A DNA stretch of 64,000 nucleotides, taken from CAWDMN01 sp963803155. GTDB lineage: Bacteria; Acidobacteriota; Terriglobia; Versatilivoradales; Versatilivoraceae. Below the pieces are notes generated by a model that did not search any database, was not told the DNA's origin, and saw nothing but the letters and a program-made list of their open reading frames with translations. Where the stretch lies: assembly GCA_963803155.1 (NCBI GenBank), contig CAWDMN010000041.1, positions 1 through 64,000 of the forward strand. The letters run 5' to 3'. The translations under genes were made by a program, and so were the position numbers. Below are positions 16,948-26,149 of the stretch, one piece after another; positions within the stretch are counted from its first letter, which is position 1, and every line of letters starts with the position of its first letter.

Positions 16948-18600
16948 ATGCCCAAAAACCTCCAAGATTGGCTATCCTGGCTTATCAAGCTGCGCATCGT
17001 TGTCATCACTACCTTGCTGGGGGTTTCTCTGGGAGTCTCCGCGGCCCTGGGTGATAGCCGACCTCTTGCCGGATTAAGCTGGATTATTGGATCCGTCTAT
17101 CTGGCTTCTTTTCTTTTTTATGCCCTTCTACATTATTCCCGGACCTGGATCGTGCAAGCTTACCTGCAAATCGCCTGGGATCTCGCCACGGTCTTTTTTA
17201 TCATCCGGGTAACGGGCGGAACCGAGAGCTCCTTTTCTTTTCTCTATTTGCTTTCCATCATCATGGCCAGCATATTGCTTTATCGCAAAGGAGCATTTCT
17301 GGCCGCTTTTTTTTCCGCTCTGTTGCTGAATCTCGAATATCTGCTTGCCTGGTCAGGCGCCAAATCTTCATCTTCCTCTTTTTTTTTAGATCTGAACTAC
17401 ATCAAATTGCCTCTTCTCATGAATGTTTTTGCCTTTTTCGCGGTGGCGCATTTGAGTAGCTATCTATCCGAAAACCTGCGCCGCACGGGCAAAGAACTGC
17501 GAAGCAAAGTGGGAGAACTGGCTTCCCTGCAAGCCCTTCATCAAGACATTATCAACAGCATGCGGGGGGGGTTGTGCACTACCAACCGGGAGGGGATCAT
17601 TACCTTGTTTAACCATTCCGCGGTGGAAATCAGCGGGATCAGTCCTGAAGAGGCCATCGGGATGCCTTTTCAGACTCTTTTCCATTTTCCGGAATGGGGC
17701 CCCCCGGACTTCCAAGTCCAGGCCACGGTTCGTTTTGAAAAGAGTATTAGCAGATCGGACGGAAAAGAGATATTCCTAGGATTCACCGTGGCGCCCCTGA
17801 CATCGGATAATGCCCGTCACATCGGATATGTTTACACTTTCCAGGATTTGACGGAAATCAAAGAACTGGAGGAACAGGTTCGCCAGAAAGATAGGATGGC
17901 GACGATGGGGCGCATGGCCGCGGTCATCGCCCATGAGGTCCGAAATCCCTTAACCGCCATTTCCAGTTCCTTTAAATTGCTGACACCGCAAATTGCCGCC
18001 GATGCGGACCACGGTTATCTACTCGACAATATCTCCCTGGAGATCAAGCGGCTCTATCGAATCGTTACGGATTTTTTGACCTATTGTAAACCGCTGCATT
18101 TTTCTCCTCAGCCAGTGGATTTGAATCAATTGATTCAGGACACTCTGCAAATATTGCACAACAGCCCTGATCGGCTTTCCAGCCATCAATTCGAGTACCA
18201 TCAATCTCCCGAGCAGCCCCTCAACTTTGCCGCCGATCCGGACTTGATGCGCCAGTTGCTTTGGAACCTTTGCACGAATTCCCTCAAAGCCATGCCGGGG
18301 GGTGGGACGTTGACGTTGACTCTGGCTGAATTGCCTGACGAAGTCGAAATCACCGTGGCGGATACCGGGATTGGAATATCGGAGGAAGAGTCAGATAAAA
18401 TTTTCGACCCTTTCCAAAGTGGTTTTAAAGAAGGGACAGGTTTGGGATTACACATAGTTTCACAAATCGTCGAGGCGCACGGTGGTATTATGCAGGTTCG
18501 ATCGCAAATCGGGCTAGGAACCAAGTTTCTATTGAGATTTCCCAAGATCCCTATCGAGATCCCATCCACCGCGCCAATTTCCGCACATATGAAGCTATGA
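16948..18600 (+). CDS. pilS: PilS-like membrane sensor histidine kinase
   Basis: A 550-residue histidine kinase with the PilS layout. About six N-terminal hydrophobic segments (residues 12-175) have almost no periplasmic loop, as in PilS proteins that sense pilin within the membrane. A PAS domain spans about 190-305. HisKA carries phospho-His329 (AVIAHEVRNPLTAIS). HATPase shows LLWNLCTNSLKAMPGG, VADTGIGISEEE and GTGLGLHIVSQIV. It lies 91 bp upstream of the PilR-like regulator, so the two form a pair. In known systems PilS/PilR controls pilA through sigma-54; no pilA is present here. Confidence 0.85.
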   Translation: MPKNLQDWLSWLIKLRIVVITTLLGVSLGVSAALGDSRPLAGLSWIIGSVYLASFLFYALLHYSRTWIVQAYLQIAWDLATVFFIIRVTGGTESSFSFLYLLSIIMASILLYRKGAFLAAFFSALLLNLEYLLAWSGAKSSSSSFFLDLNYIKLPLLMNVFAFFAVAHLSSYLSENLRRTGKELRSKVGELASLQALHQDIINSMRGGLCTTNREGIITLFNHSAVEISGISPEEAIGMPFQTLFHFPEWGPPDFQVQATVRFEKSISRSDGKEIFLGFTVAPLTSDNARHIGYVYTFQDLTEIKELEEQVRQKDRMATMGRMAAVIAHEVRNPLTAISSSFKLLTPQIAADADHGYLLDNISLEIKRLYRIVTDFLTYCKPLHFSPQPVDLNQLIQDTLQILHNSPDRLSSHQFEYHQSPEQPLNFAADPDLMRQLLWNLCTNSLKAMPGGGTLTLTLAELPDEVEITVADTGIGISEEESDKIFDPFQSGFKEGTGLGLHIVSQIVEAHGGIMQVRSQIGLGTKFLLRFPKIPIEIPSTAPISAHMKL

Positions 18601-18690
18601 AGGAACCGGGGGGAACTGACCTGATTGTTTCCATGTCTGCGTGGGGAACTTTTTAAGCCGTTACGATTCCTTTTTCCGCGGTGCTTGATC

Positions 18691-20064
18691 ATGTCAAAAC
18701 TATTAATTGTGGACGATGAACGCTCTTTGCTGGAAGTCCTGCGCTTGGTTTTTAAGCGCCAGGGGCATGAAGTGGTGGCTGCTTCCGGCATAAAAGAAGC
18801 GTTGAAACTGCTGCAGGATCAACTTTTCGATCTGGTCTTGTCGGATATCAAGATGCGGGACGGCAGCGGCTTGGATTTATTAAGGGAAATCCGAACTGAA
18901 AGCCCTGATACTCCCGTCCTTCTCATGACTGCATATGCCACCACCGAGACCGCCATCCAGGCGTTGCGCATGGGCGCCGCGGATTATATTCTTAAAGACA
19001 ATGAAAACTTTTTAGATGAGGTGGAAATTACCGTCAACAAATCTCTGGAAATGGCCCGGCTGCGCCAAGAGAACCGGCTACTCAAAATGAATTTCCAGCG
19101 TGAACACGCCATGGAACGCATTGTCGGGACGAGTCCCAAAATGGAAGAACTGTTTCGCTCCATTAAAACTCTGGGCTCGACCACCAGTACGGTCTTAATT
19201 ACGGGAGAAAGTGGTACGGGGAAAGAATTGGTAGCCAAAGCCATCCATAATCACAGCTCACGGGTGGAAGGTCCCTTTGTTTCCATAAACTGCGGAGCTT
19301 TTCCTGAAAACCTTTTAGAAAGCGAACTCTTCGGATACATGAAAGGAGCTTTCACCGGAGCCAATCAAAATAAGATCGGTCTTTTTGAAGCCGCCAATCG
19401 CGGGACTATTTTCCTGGATGAAATCGGGGAGATGAGCCTCTCCATGCAAGTTAAATTGTTGCGTGTTTTGCAGGAGAAACGTTTGCGCCGGGTGGGGGGA
19501 AACGAAGAAGTCCCAATTGATGTCCGGGTGATTGCCGCCACCAATCAAAACCTGCAAAAACTGATCCAGGAGGGACGGTTCCGCGAAGACCTCTATTATC
19601 GGGTCAGCGTCATTCCTCTGGAAATCCCGCCGTTGCGAGAACGTCGGGAAGATATCCCTGCCCTGTCCGAACATTTTTTGAAGGAATTCAACCAGAAGAT
19701 GCAGCGGGCGTTATTGCGGATTCACCCGGATGCCATGCTGTGCCTACAACAATACGACTGGCCGGGAAACGTCCGCGAGTTGGAAAACGCCATCGAACGG
19801 GCCGTTGCCTTTGAAAGCACGGAAGAAATCAAATTGGAAAGGCTACCTTCCCAAATCAGTTGTCTCAATTCATCGGAATCCTCCGGTTCAGAGCGTATTC
19901 CTCACAATGGATTGGATCTGGAAAAACATCTCGCGGAAATTGAAAAATCCTATTTGCTCGAAGCGCTGCAAAAAGTCGGCGGGATTCAAACCAAAGCGGC
20001 GGACTTGTTGAAACTGAGCTTTCGTTCTTTCCGTTACCTCGTCAAGAAATACCAATTGCGGTGA
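18691..20064 (+). CDS. pilR: PilR-like sigma-54-dependent response regulator
   Basis: A 457-residue NtrC-family activator with receiver (MSKLLIVDDE, phospho-Asp52 in LSDIKMRDGSG), AAA+ (Walker A GESGTGKE, sigma-54 loop GAFTGA, Walker B TIFLDEIGEM) and a C-terminal Fis-like helix-turn-helix (TKAADLLKLSFRSFRYLVKKY). The open frame reaches back to 18625, but the extra 22 residues are outside the receiver fold; the ATG at 18691 starts exactly at the conserved MSKLLIVDD. It is paired with the PilS-like kinase directly upstream. Its usual target pilA is not next to it. Confidence 0.88.
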   Translation: MSKLLIVDDERSLLEVLRLVFKRQGHEVVAASGIKEALKLLQDQLFDLVLSDIKMRDGSGLDLLREIRTESPDTPVLLMTAYATTETAIQALRMGAADYILKDNENFLDEVEITVNKSLEMARLRQENRLLKMNFQREHAMERIVGTSPKMEELFRSIKTLGSTTSTVLITGESGTGKELVAKAIHNHSSRVEGPFVSINCGAFPENLLESELFGYMKGAFTGANQNKIGLFEAANRGTIFLDEIGEMSLSMQVKLLRVLQEKRLRRVGGNEEVPIDVRVIAATNQNLQKLIQEGRFREDLYYRVSVIPLEIPPLRERREDIPALSEHFLKEFNQKMQRALLRIHPDAMLCLQQYDWPGNVRELENAIERAVAFESTEEIKLERLPSQISCLNSSESSGSERIPHNGLDLEKHLAEIEKSYLLEALQKVGGIQTKAADLLKLSFRSFRYLVKKYQLR

Positions 20065-20346
20065 TCGTCGAACATCATTGTAATTTTGATTAGATTCCGC
20101 GCGGGATTTTTCCTCTGAAATTCGTTAACATAATCGCATCATTTGCGGAGACGATAGGTCTGGCCGGAGGAAGACCGCCCTCCGACTGGCGCATGTCGTG
20201 ACTGTGTCCAGGGGATGTGCCGGAAAGGAAATCGGAGAGAAGAATCGCCAATCCTGTCAAATTGAGCCGCGATTCCCGAATTGCCTTCAATCCAAAAATC
20301 GCATAATGTTTGCAAAGAATAAAATCTTGTGGAGAGGACCTATCGA

Positions 20347-21579
20347 ATGCCCAACCATGGAATGGATCGACGCCATTTCCTTACAACCGGATCGGTCATG
20401 GCCGGCAGCTTGTTTGCTGGATCGGTCACATTGAAGGGAGATGCAAGCCAAAAAAATAATGTTCGCGCTGAGGGAAACAAGCCGATGACAAATCCGGGGA
20501 AACTGAAATTCACTCATCCCCTGGCCATCACGATGTGGGATTTCTCCTGGCTGGAACGACGTTGGCCTGGCGCGGGCTATGAAGATTGGGATCAGGCTCT
20601 GGATGAATTGAAAGTGCGGGGTTACGACGCTGTGCGAATTGATGCCTATCCGCATCTGGTCTCCGTCGATCCCAAAAGGGAATGGGACTTGCTCCCCTGC
20701 TGGAATCAGCAGACTTGGGGCAGTCCCGCTTTGAACCGAGTACAAGTTCAGCCTGCGCTGAATCAATTCATCGCCAAATGCGCGGATAGAGGAATGAAGG
20801 TTGGTCTTTCCACCTGGTTCAGGCAGGATCCCGAAAATTATCGCATGAGAATTAAGACTCCCGCCGAATTAGGAAGAGCATGGAAGTTGACTCTCGACAC
20901 CATACAAGAGGCGGGACTGCTGGAGCATTTGCTTTATGTGGATCTGAACAATGAATTCCCCATCCTGGTCTGGACCCCTTACCTGCCGAAAGAAATTCGC
21001 CGTCAATCCGCGGAGGGAAAAGCTTGGATGACCGGGGCTCTCGAAATCGTTCGCGCGGCATATCCGGACCTGGCCTACACATTTTCGTTCACCACGGAAT
21101 ATGAAACCTGGCAGCGGGAAGACGTCTGCTTCCTCGATTTTCTCGAACTTCATCTCTGGATGACTCATTTTTCGGACTTCTATCAAAAAGCCGGATACCA
21201 CTACGAGCTTTTTGATTCTAAAGGCTACGAAAACATGCAGAGAAACGGCGAGAGGATTTATCGGCAGAATTCCCAACACTGGCAGTCCTGCCTGGAAAAA
21301 GGAATTGATATATTGGCGAATTGGTCGCTGAAGTCGGGGAAATCACTGATGACGACGGAGTGTTGGGGTGTAGTGGATTACAAGGATTGGCCTCTGTTGA
21401 AGTGGGATTGGATCAAGGAACTCTGCGAACTCGGTGTAAAACGCGCTTCCGCGACAGGGCGCTGGGTGGCCATGGGCACCAGCAATTTCTGCGGACCTCA
21501 ATTTGTCGGCATGTGGCGCGATATTCGTTGGCACCAGCGGCTGACGGAAATTATTCACAACGGCCCGATCAATCTTTAG
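20347..21579 (+). CDS. Tat-exported cellulase-like glycosidase family protein
   Basis: A 410-residue protein with a twin-arginine signal (MDRRHFLTTGSVMAG...) and a body resembling the sugar-binding cellulase-like family, a TIM-barrel clan related to GH5. Candidate catalytic acids are the Glu in VDLNNEFP (acid/base position after an Asn) and the Glu in LMTTECWG (nucleophile position). Aromatic residues are frequent (WDFSWLERRWPG, HLWMTHF), as expected for carbohydrate binding. The start at 20347 has a GGAGAGGA ribosome site 8 nt upstream; an in-frame codon at 20329 has none. It stands alone between pilR and the GAPDH gene. The substrate is unknown and activity is inferred from fold and residues. 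Confidence 0.72.
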   Translation: MPNHGMDRRHFLTTGSVMAGSLFAGSVTLKGDASQKNNVRAEGNKPMTNPGKLKFTHPLAITMWDFSWLERRWPGAGYEDWDQALDELKVRGYDAVRIDAYPHLVSVDPKREWDLLPCWNQQTWGSPALNRVQVQPALNQFIAKCADRGMKVGLSTWFRQDPENYRMRIKTPAELGRAWKLTLDTIQEAGLLEHLLYVDLNNEFPILVWTPYLPKEIRRQSAEGKAWMTGALEIVRAAYPDLAYTFSFTTEYETWQREDVCFLDFLELHLWMTHFSDFYQKAGYHYELFDSKGYENMQRNGERIYRQNSQHWQSCLEKGIDILANWSLKSGKSLMTTECWGVVDYKDWPLLKWDWIKELCELGVKRASATGRWVAMGTSNFCGPQFVGMWRDIRWHQRLTEIIHNGPINL

Positions 21580-21594
21580 CGAGACTTCATCTCG
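21580..21594 (+). other. Small hairpin directly after the cellulase-like gene
   Basis: CGAGA-CTTCA-TCTCG begins one base after the stop codon. A very similar hairpin (CGAGAC-TTC-GTCTCG) follows the PPK2 gene at 42412-42426. No T-run follows either. A role in transcript 3' ends is inferred. Confidence 0.35.
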
Positions 21595-21860
21595 GACCAT
21601 AGCGATTTGCAGTTGAGTCTATTAAAACCAGTCTAAAAATCGTCGACTTTTACGGAACAAGCATTTCCAGCAGGATCAGCCTGGGCTTATTATGGAGATC
21701 TGTAATGTTGTGTCAATTTGTCACGTTGGCAGAACATTGACCTGCCGGAAGGCTAACAGATACTGGTTGCTGTCGTCGCTTCGCGAGACCGATAACGATT
21801 TGCATCTTAGGCCTCATGGAACTTAGTTTTTGTGGCATTTCAACTTCAAAATAATAACCA

Positions 21861-21931
21861 GATCTGACCCTATATTTGCCCGACCCCATATTTGCCCCAT
21901 ATTTGTACCCCAGATCTGACCCCATATTTGT
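21861..21931. repeat. Short direct repeats of the GATCTGACCCCATATTTG type
   Basis: Four full or partial copies occur within about 70 bp: GATCTGACCCTATATTTG, CGACCCCATATTTG, CCCCATATTTGTACC and GATCTGACCCCATATTTG. Such motifs are familiar from intergenic debris around REP-associated transposase genes, but no transposase is present here. The repeats run into the next open frame. Confidence 0.6.
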
Positions 21932-21934
21932 ACC

Positions 21935-22164
21935 AATTGCTTGAAGATTCTGAAAGGCTACTGCCATTATGGAACACCCTTCATGAGAAGATTGAGACCC
22001 TCCGACTTTCGAGCTACTCGTCCTTGTCGGGTGATGAAAGATACTATTTTGACATTTTGTCGCGCTATGCAATTGCTGTTCGAAAAACCGCTATTGCGTT
22101 AGTTGATCAACAGCGTCTGAAGTTCGAGAGGTTCTACAAGAGAATTGACTTTTACTGCAGATGA
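21935..22164 (+). pseudogene. Orphan C-terminal protein fragment, unrecognised
   Basis: An open frame that begins inside the direct repeats and ends at 22164 encodes about 75 residues of normal-looking, helical, charged sequence (ERLLPLWNTLHEKIETL, GDERYYFDILSRYAIAVRKT). It has no ribosome site or credible start codon. Its last bases overlap the GAPDH promoter. I read it as the remaining 3' end of a gene whose front was lost or replaced by the repeats; it could also be a chance frame. Confidence 0.35.
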
Positions 22165-22172
22165 ACTACAAT
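22145..22172 (+). promoter_or_regulatory. Promoter for the GAPDH gene
   Basis: TTGACT (22145-22150), a 16-bp spacer and TACAAT (22167-22172). The leader to the ATG at 22255 would be about 75 nt and contains the GAGGAGATG ribosome site. Confidence 0.6.
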
Positions 22173-22254
22173 TGGGGGTTGTTGTGCCAGAAGCGCCATT
22201 CACAAGCTAGGATGTGCATCAATACATTACTTTAATAGAGGAGATGAATTTAAA

Positions 22255-23262
22255 ATGGTTAAGATTGGTATTAACGGATTTGGCCGCATCGGACGGTTGG
22301 TCTTTCGCGCCGCTGTCAACAATCCCAACGTGCACGTCGTGGGGATCAACGATCCCTTTATCGATCTGGATTATATGGCCTATATGTTGAAGTATGACAC
22401 CGTACACGGCCGATTCAAGGGAACTATTGAAATTAAGGATGGCCAGTTCATAGTCAACGGGAAAGCCTCCAAAGTGTATGCTTTCATGAAGCCGGAAGAA
22501 ATTCCTTGGGCCGCTTGCGGCGCTGACTACGTGGTTGAATCCACGGGTGTGTTTACCGACACGGAAAAAGCCATGGCCCATGTGAAAGCTGGCGCCAAAA
22601 AGGTCGTGATTTCCGCTCCTTCCAAGGACGCTCCTATGTTCGTCATGGGTGTCAACCAGGAAAAGTACAAAAAGGACATGGTTGTAGTGTCCAACGCCAG
22701 TTGCACCACCAACTGTCTGGCTCCCTTGGCCAAAGTTGTCAATGACAATTGGGGAATTCTCGAAGGTTTAATGACCACCGTTCATGCCGTAACCGCGACA
22801 CAGAAAACTGTTGACGGTCCATCCAAAAAGGACTGGCGTGGTGGACGTGGCGCTGGCTTCAACATCATTCCCTCTAGCACTGGCGCGGCGAAGGCTGTGG
22901 GCAAAGTCATTCCCGAACTGAATGGCAAACTCACCGGCATGGCTTTCCGAATCCCAACGGCCGACGTCTCCGTGGTGGATCTCACTTGCCGTTTATCCAA
23001 GCCAGCCAAGTATGAAGAGATCAAAGCTGCCATGAAAGCCGCCAGCGAGGGCGCTTTGAAGGGAATCCTGGGCTACACGGAAGATGAAGTGGTTAGTTCA
23101 GACTTCATTGGCGAAACCTGCACTTCTGTGTTCGACGCCAAGGCTGGAATCGCGCTGAACGATGGCTTTGTGAAGCTAGTTTCATGGTATGACAATGAGT
23201 GGGGTTATTCCTGCAAGGTGGTCAGCTTGATTGAGTACATGGCTTCTGTCGACAAAGCCTAA
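22255..23262 (+). CDS. gap: Glyceraldehyde-3-phosphate dehydrogenase
   Basis: A 335-residue phosphorylating GAPDH that interconverts glyceraldehyde 3-phosphate and 1,3-bisphosphoglycerate in glycolysis and gluconeogenesis. NAD-binding GINGFGRIGR is at the N-terminus, catalytic Cys150 is in SNASCTTNCLAPLAK, and the C-terminal half has the conserved WRGGRGAGFNIIPSSTGAAKAVGKVIPEL and WYDNEWGYS. Length is exactly typical. A strong ribosome site (GAGGAGATG) precedes the ATG. Codon use looks clean and highly expressed compared with its neighbours. It is a single-gene unit with its own promoter and an intrinsic terminator at 23459-23489. pgk and tpi are not adjacent. Confidence 0.97.
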   Translation: MVKIGINGFGRIGRLVFRAAVNNPNVHVVGINDPFIDLDYMAYMLKYDTVHGRFKGTIEIKDGQFIVNGKASKVYAFMKPEEIPWAACGADYVVESTGVFTDTEKAMAHVKAGAKKVVISAPSKDAPMFVMGVNQEKYKKDMVVVSNASCTTNCLAPLAKVVNDNWGILEGLMTTVHAVTATQKTVDGPSKKDWRGGRGAGFNIIPSSTGAAKAVGKVIPELNGKLTGMAFRIPTADVSVVDLTCRLSKPAKYEEIKAAMKAASEGALKGILGYTEDEVVSSDFIGETCTSVFDAKAGIALNDGFVKLVSWYDNEWGYSCKVVSLIEYMASVDKA

Positions 23263-23458
23263 TTTTTTGTGACTACTCAGGCGCTATTTTCCATCATGGG
23301 CGAGAATCGATCATCGGAATCTTTATCGGTATCGATCATGAGGGGAATCAACAGGGCATCAATCAGCATCGAAAATTCAATTGCGATATCGATTCCGATG
23401 CCCTTTTTGAAAAAATAAATTTTCCTGGGTTGAACAATCCCATTTTTTATATTCCTTG

Positions 23459-23489
23459 CGCGAGGCTTCCAAGTCTCGCGTTTTTTTTT
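23459..23489 (+). terminator. Intrinsic terminator downstream of gap
   Basis: CGCGAG (23459-23464) pairs with CTCGCG (23475-23480), possibly extended by CTT/AAG inside, and nine T residues follow directly (23481-23489). It lies about 200 bp after the gap stop codon in the right orientation. Confidence 0.7.
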
Positions 23490-23503
23490 GCTTTTTCCAG
23501 CAT

Positions 23504-23533
23504 AAAAAAAGGGCAGGTCTTTTGGACCTGCCC
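23504..23533 (-). terminator. Intrinsic terminator for the malectin-domain gene
   Basis: GGGCAGGTC (23511-23519) and GACCTGCCC (23525-23533) form a perfect 9-bp stem with a 5-nt loop. The seven A residues before it (23504-23510) become a U-run on the minus strand, so it ends transcription of the gene at 23628-25574. Confidence 0.75.
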
Positions 23534-23627
23534 ATGGAAGGAAGGGCGATTTATAATCAAGCCCCGCGGACAGAATCCTTCTGCCGCCAGGGCGCTCTTG
23601 CCAGCCCGTTGACTGGCAAAACCCTCA

Positions 23628-25574
23628 CTAATTGAGGATCTCGATGGCACTGACCATGGCTTGGTCGGCCGACCCATTGACAAAATTGATGCTGATTATG
23701 CCATTGCTGTCGGCTGTGGCTAAGAACTCGCGCACCACTGCTTTATAAGGAGCCCCAGCATACTGCAGCACATCAAAATTCCGCAGCATGGTGTTGCCGT
23801 TGATCGTTACGTTGAAGCGACGCTGACCGGCGCCCGCCCACTTGGATTCAGCAAAATGCAACCGTACCGTATAAGTAGCGGAAGGATTTAAATTGGCCAC
23901 TGCATAGGAAAAGTTTCCTTCCCTCTGAGATTGGTAACTCTCCATAGGAGCCGCCACCACCACATCCGAAACATCGATAGGGTTGAGTGTTGAGGAAACC
24001 GTTCCACCCAAAAAACCGGCATCGGCAATGAAATCTTCCACGGCTGGGCCGCCCGCATTAATCCCGCGCAGGAAGCTGTTGACCGGATAAGCTTCCACTC
24101 CGTTCACCAGGGGATTATCTATCGACCCCCTGGAAAAGTGGGCTAGTATTTTCCCGGTGGAGTCCGCTTGGGAAATGAATTCCTGAACAATCGCCTGGTT
24201 GGCTGCACTCGCATTGGCTAGAATATCAAAATCGTCGAGCACATTCTTCCCATTGAGCGTCAGATTGAAAAGCCGCTGACCAGCCGCGCTCCAGGTACTT
24301 TCGGCAAAGTGCATTCGCACCAAATAGTAGGATCCAGAGTTCAAGTTACTCAAGGTGTAATCGAAATTGCTGTTGTCGGAACGCCATGACCGATAGACCG
24401 ATGATGGAGCAGAATTGACCACTCCCTTGGTGCTGATTGTGTTCAGGGTTGTACTCGCTGAGCCACCCGTATATCCAGTGTCCGCCACATAAGGATTGGA
24501 AGCGGCGCCTCCGGCATTGATGGCGGCCACGCGGATCATGTCGGGAATGATCTCCAAACCGTTGACTTTGGGATTCCCAACCTTGCCCTGTAAAAATTGC
24601 ACCAGAATTTGGCGGGTACTGCCCACAGTGACGCTGAACTGCTTGACTACTGCCTTATTTGCTTTTCCGGCATTCGCCACAATGTCAAAATTGTTCAAGA
24701 CTCTGAAATTATTGATATAAACACGGAAAAGACGCTGGCCGCTGGTTACGTAATCAGTCTCCGCAAAATGGAGGCGAACTAAATATTTTCCGCCGTTCCG
24801 CAAGTTGCCAAAGGTATAAGCGAAGTTGGATCCGGTGCGGCCTGATTGATACACAGCCGAGGGCGCCGGATTGATTGTTCCCGTCAAATCAATCGCGTTA
24901 GTCGATTGGCTGACGGTCCCGCCAGAGAAATTGCCATCTGCCATAAAGCGGGCCTCGGCATTTCCGCCGGCATTGATCGCATACCCGCTCGGAGTTTGGA
25001 ACGTACCCACAGCCGAAGTGCTCACCGAACCGCCTGCATCCGTTGAAATCACGCGGTAATTGTAAGCTGTATTTGGAATCAAATTGGAGAGCGTTTCATC
25101 GTGGGATGTGGAAAGAGTCGAATTCGCGGCAGTCGTCAGATGGCTCGAAGTGCCGGTCCAATATTCCACCTGCCCATCGGCGGATTTGTTGGTCTGCCAG
25201 GCAACCGAGGCTGAAGTTGAATTTGCTAAAGCGGAGATGTTGGAATTCATCAGCACAAGGCCTGAACATCCCGGGGAATAGACTCCTTCAATCCCGTTGC
25301 TGTCATATGCCGCAACAGCCAGATAGTAATTTTGCCCTTCCGTCAGATTTTGAAGTGCATAAGTTGTGACTTTCCCCATGTTTACTTTGTTGGAATAAGT
25401 CCCACTACTGGTCCCATATTTTACCCAATAACCTGCCACATTATCGCTTGCCACTGCATCCCAGGAAATCTGCAGGGATCCGGCAAATAGGGTAGAATTC
25501 ATGAGAATCGTAAGAAGAAATAGCCCAAAACTGAGGTTTCGTTTGCCATCTTTATTATTAAATGCTCTTTTCAT
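23628..25574 (-). CDS. Secreted protein with two FN3-like and three malectin domains
   Basis: A 648-residue exported protein. It has a signal peptide (basic start, hydrophobic core LSFGLFLLTILM, Ala-Gly at about 31-32), two fibronectin III-like domains (about 34-105 and 110-195), and three malectin/malectin-like repeats (about 199-342, 351-495, 503-647). Each repeat runs INAGG...ADxxxxGG...Y(Q/R)S...F(A/D/S)Y...LVRLHFAE...(G)QR.FN(V)..NG...NFDI...AG(A)..KAVV(K/R)EF...VNG(V/L)E(I), a carbohydrate-binding beta-sandwich. No catalytic domain is present, so it is a binding or scaffold protein on the surface or outside the cell. It is transcribed alone from a very AT-rich upstream region and ends at a strong terminator. 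The ligand is inferred to be a glucan-type sugar from the family only. Confidence 0.82.
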   Translation of the reverse strand: MKRAFNNKDGKRNLSFGLFLLTILMNSTLFAGSLQISWDAVASDNVAGYWVKYGTSSGTYSNKVNMGKVTTYALQNLTEGQNYYLAVAAYDSNGIEGVYSPGCSGLVLMNSNISALANSTSASVAWQTNKSADGQVEYWTGTSSHLTTAANSTLSTSHDETLSNLIPNTAYNYRVISTDAGGSVSTSAVGTFQTPSGYAINAGGNAEARFMADGNFSGGTVSQSTNAIDLTGTINPAPSAVYQSGRTGSNFAYTFGNLRNGGKYLVRLHFAETDYVTSGQRLFRVYINNFRVLNNFDIVANAGKANKAVVKQFSVTVGSTRQILVQFLQGKVGNPKVNGLEIIPDMIRVAAINAGGAASNPYVADTGYTGGSASTTLNTISTKGVVNSAPSSVYRSWRSDNSNFDYTLSNLNSGSYYLVRMHFAESTWSAAGQRLFNLTLNGKNVLDDFDILANASAANQAIVQEFISQADSTGKILAHFSRGSIDNPLVNGVEAYPVNSFLRGINAGGPAVEDFIADAGFLGGTVSSTLNPIDVSDVVVAAPMESYQSQREGNFSYAVANLNPSATYTVRLHFAESKWAGAGQRRFNVTINGNTMLRNFDVLQYAGAPYKAVVREFLATADSNGIISINFVNGSADQAMVSAIEILN

Positions 25575-26149
25575 GGTCGCCCTTCTCCAAGATAAGTATC
25601 ACTTTCGGATATGGCAACCTTATTACCAAAATTTATTATATTTTATTATATGTTATTATTTATATGATAATTAACAGGTTAATAAATTTATTTTCGGTAA
25701 AATATAATATATTTCATAAAACCGTGGACCAAGTCATTTGAACATTTATGTAATTCACATCCCATCCTCGTTTTCATAATTTCATCAGATGGTAAATAAT
25801 CAAAGAAGACTCTGATGGAGCAGCACTTAGTAGGGGCAATACAAAAGTGTCACCCCTTATGGAAAACACGTAGAAAAGATGCCGATTAAGCTCAAGCTGT
25901 GCAGAAATCACTTCATGCCTCATGGGAGGAAGACTATAATCTTGATTTCTTGTTGATGGTAAATGATCAATGTCTTCTTTCTTAATTTCGACCAGTAAGT
26001 GGTGAAAGTAGACGGGGATAATTAATAAGAAAGAAACAAGAAGATTGGTCTGGAAAAGTGAGCAGGCATATCCTCGTTTTAGGTTGGGAATTTGAATCAA
26101 CCTATATGACGATTTTTAAAAGTGAGAAGGAATTCCAGGAGATCTGCCA
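25575..26149. other. AT-rich spacer between divergent genes
   Basis: 575 bp. The first 200 bp (25610-25725) are strikingly AT-rich with TATATTTTATTATATG-like runs, probably the promoter region of the malectin gene. The rest contains a 108-codon minus-strand frame (25774-26100) with only a TTG start and no ribosome site; I do not call it a gene. Confidence 0.5.

Noticed and set aside
25774..26100. 108-codon minus-strand frame with a hydrophobic stretch
   Set aside because: Only a TTG start, no ribosome site, and no recognisable protein character; likely a chance frame in AT-rich sequence.
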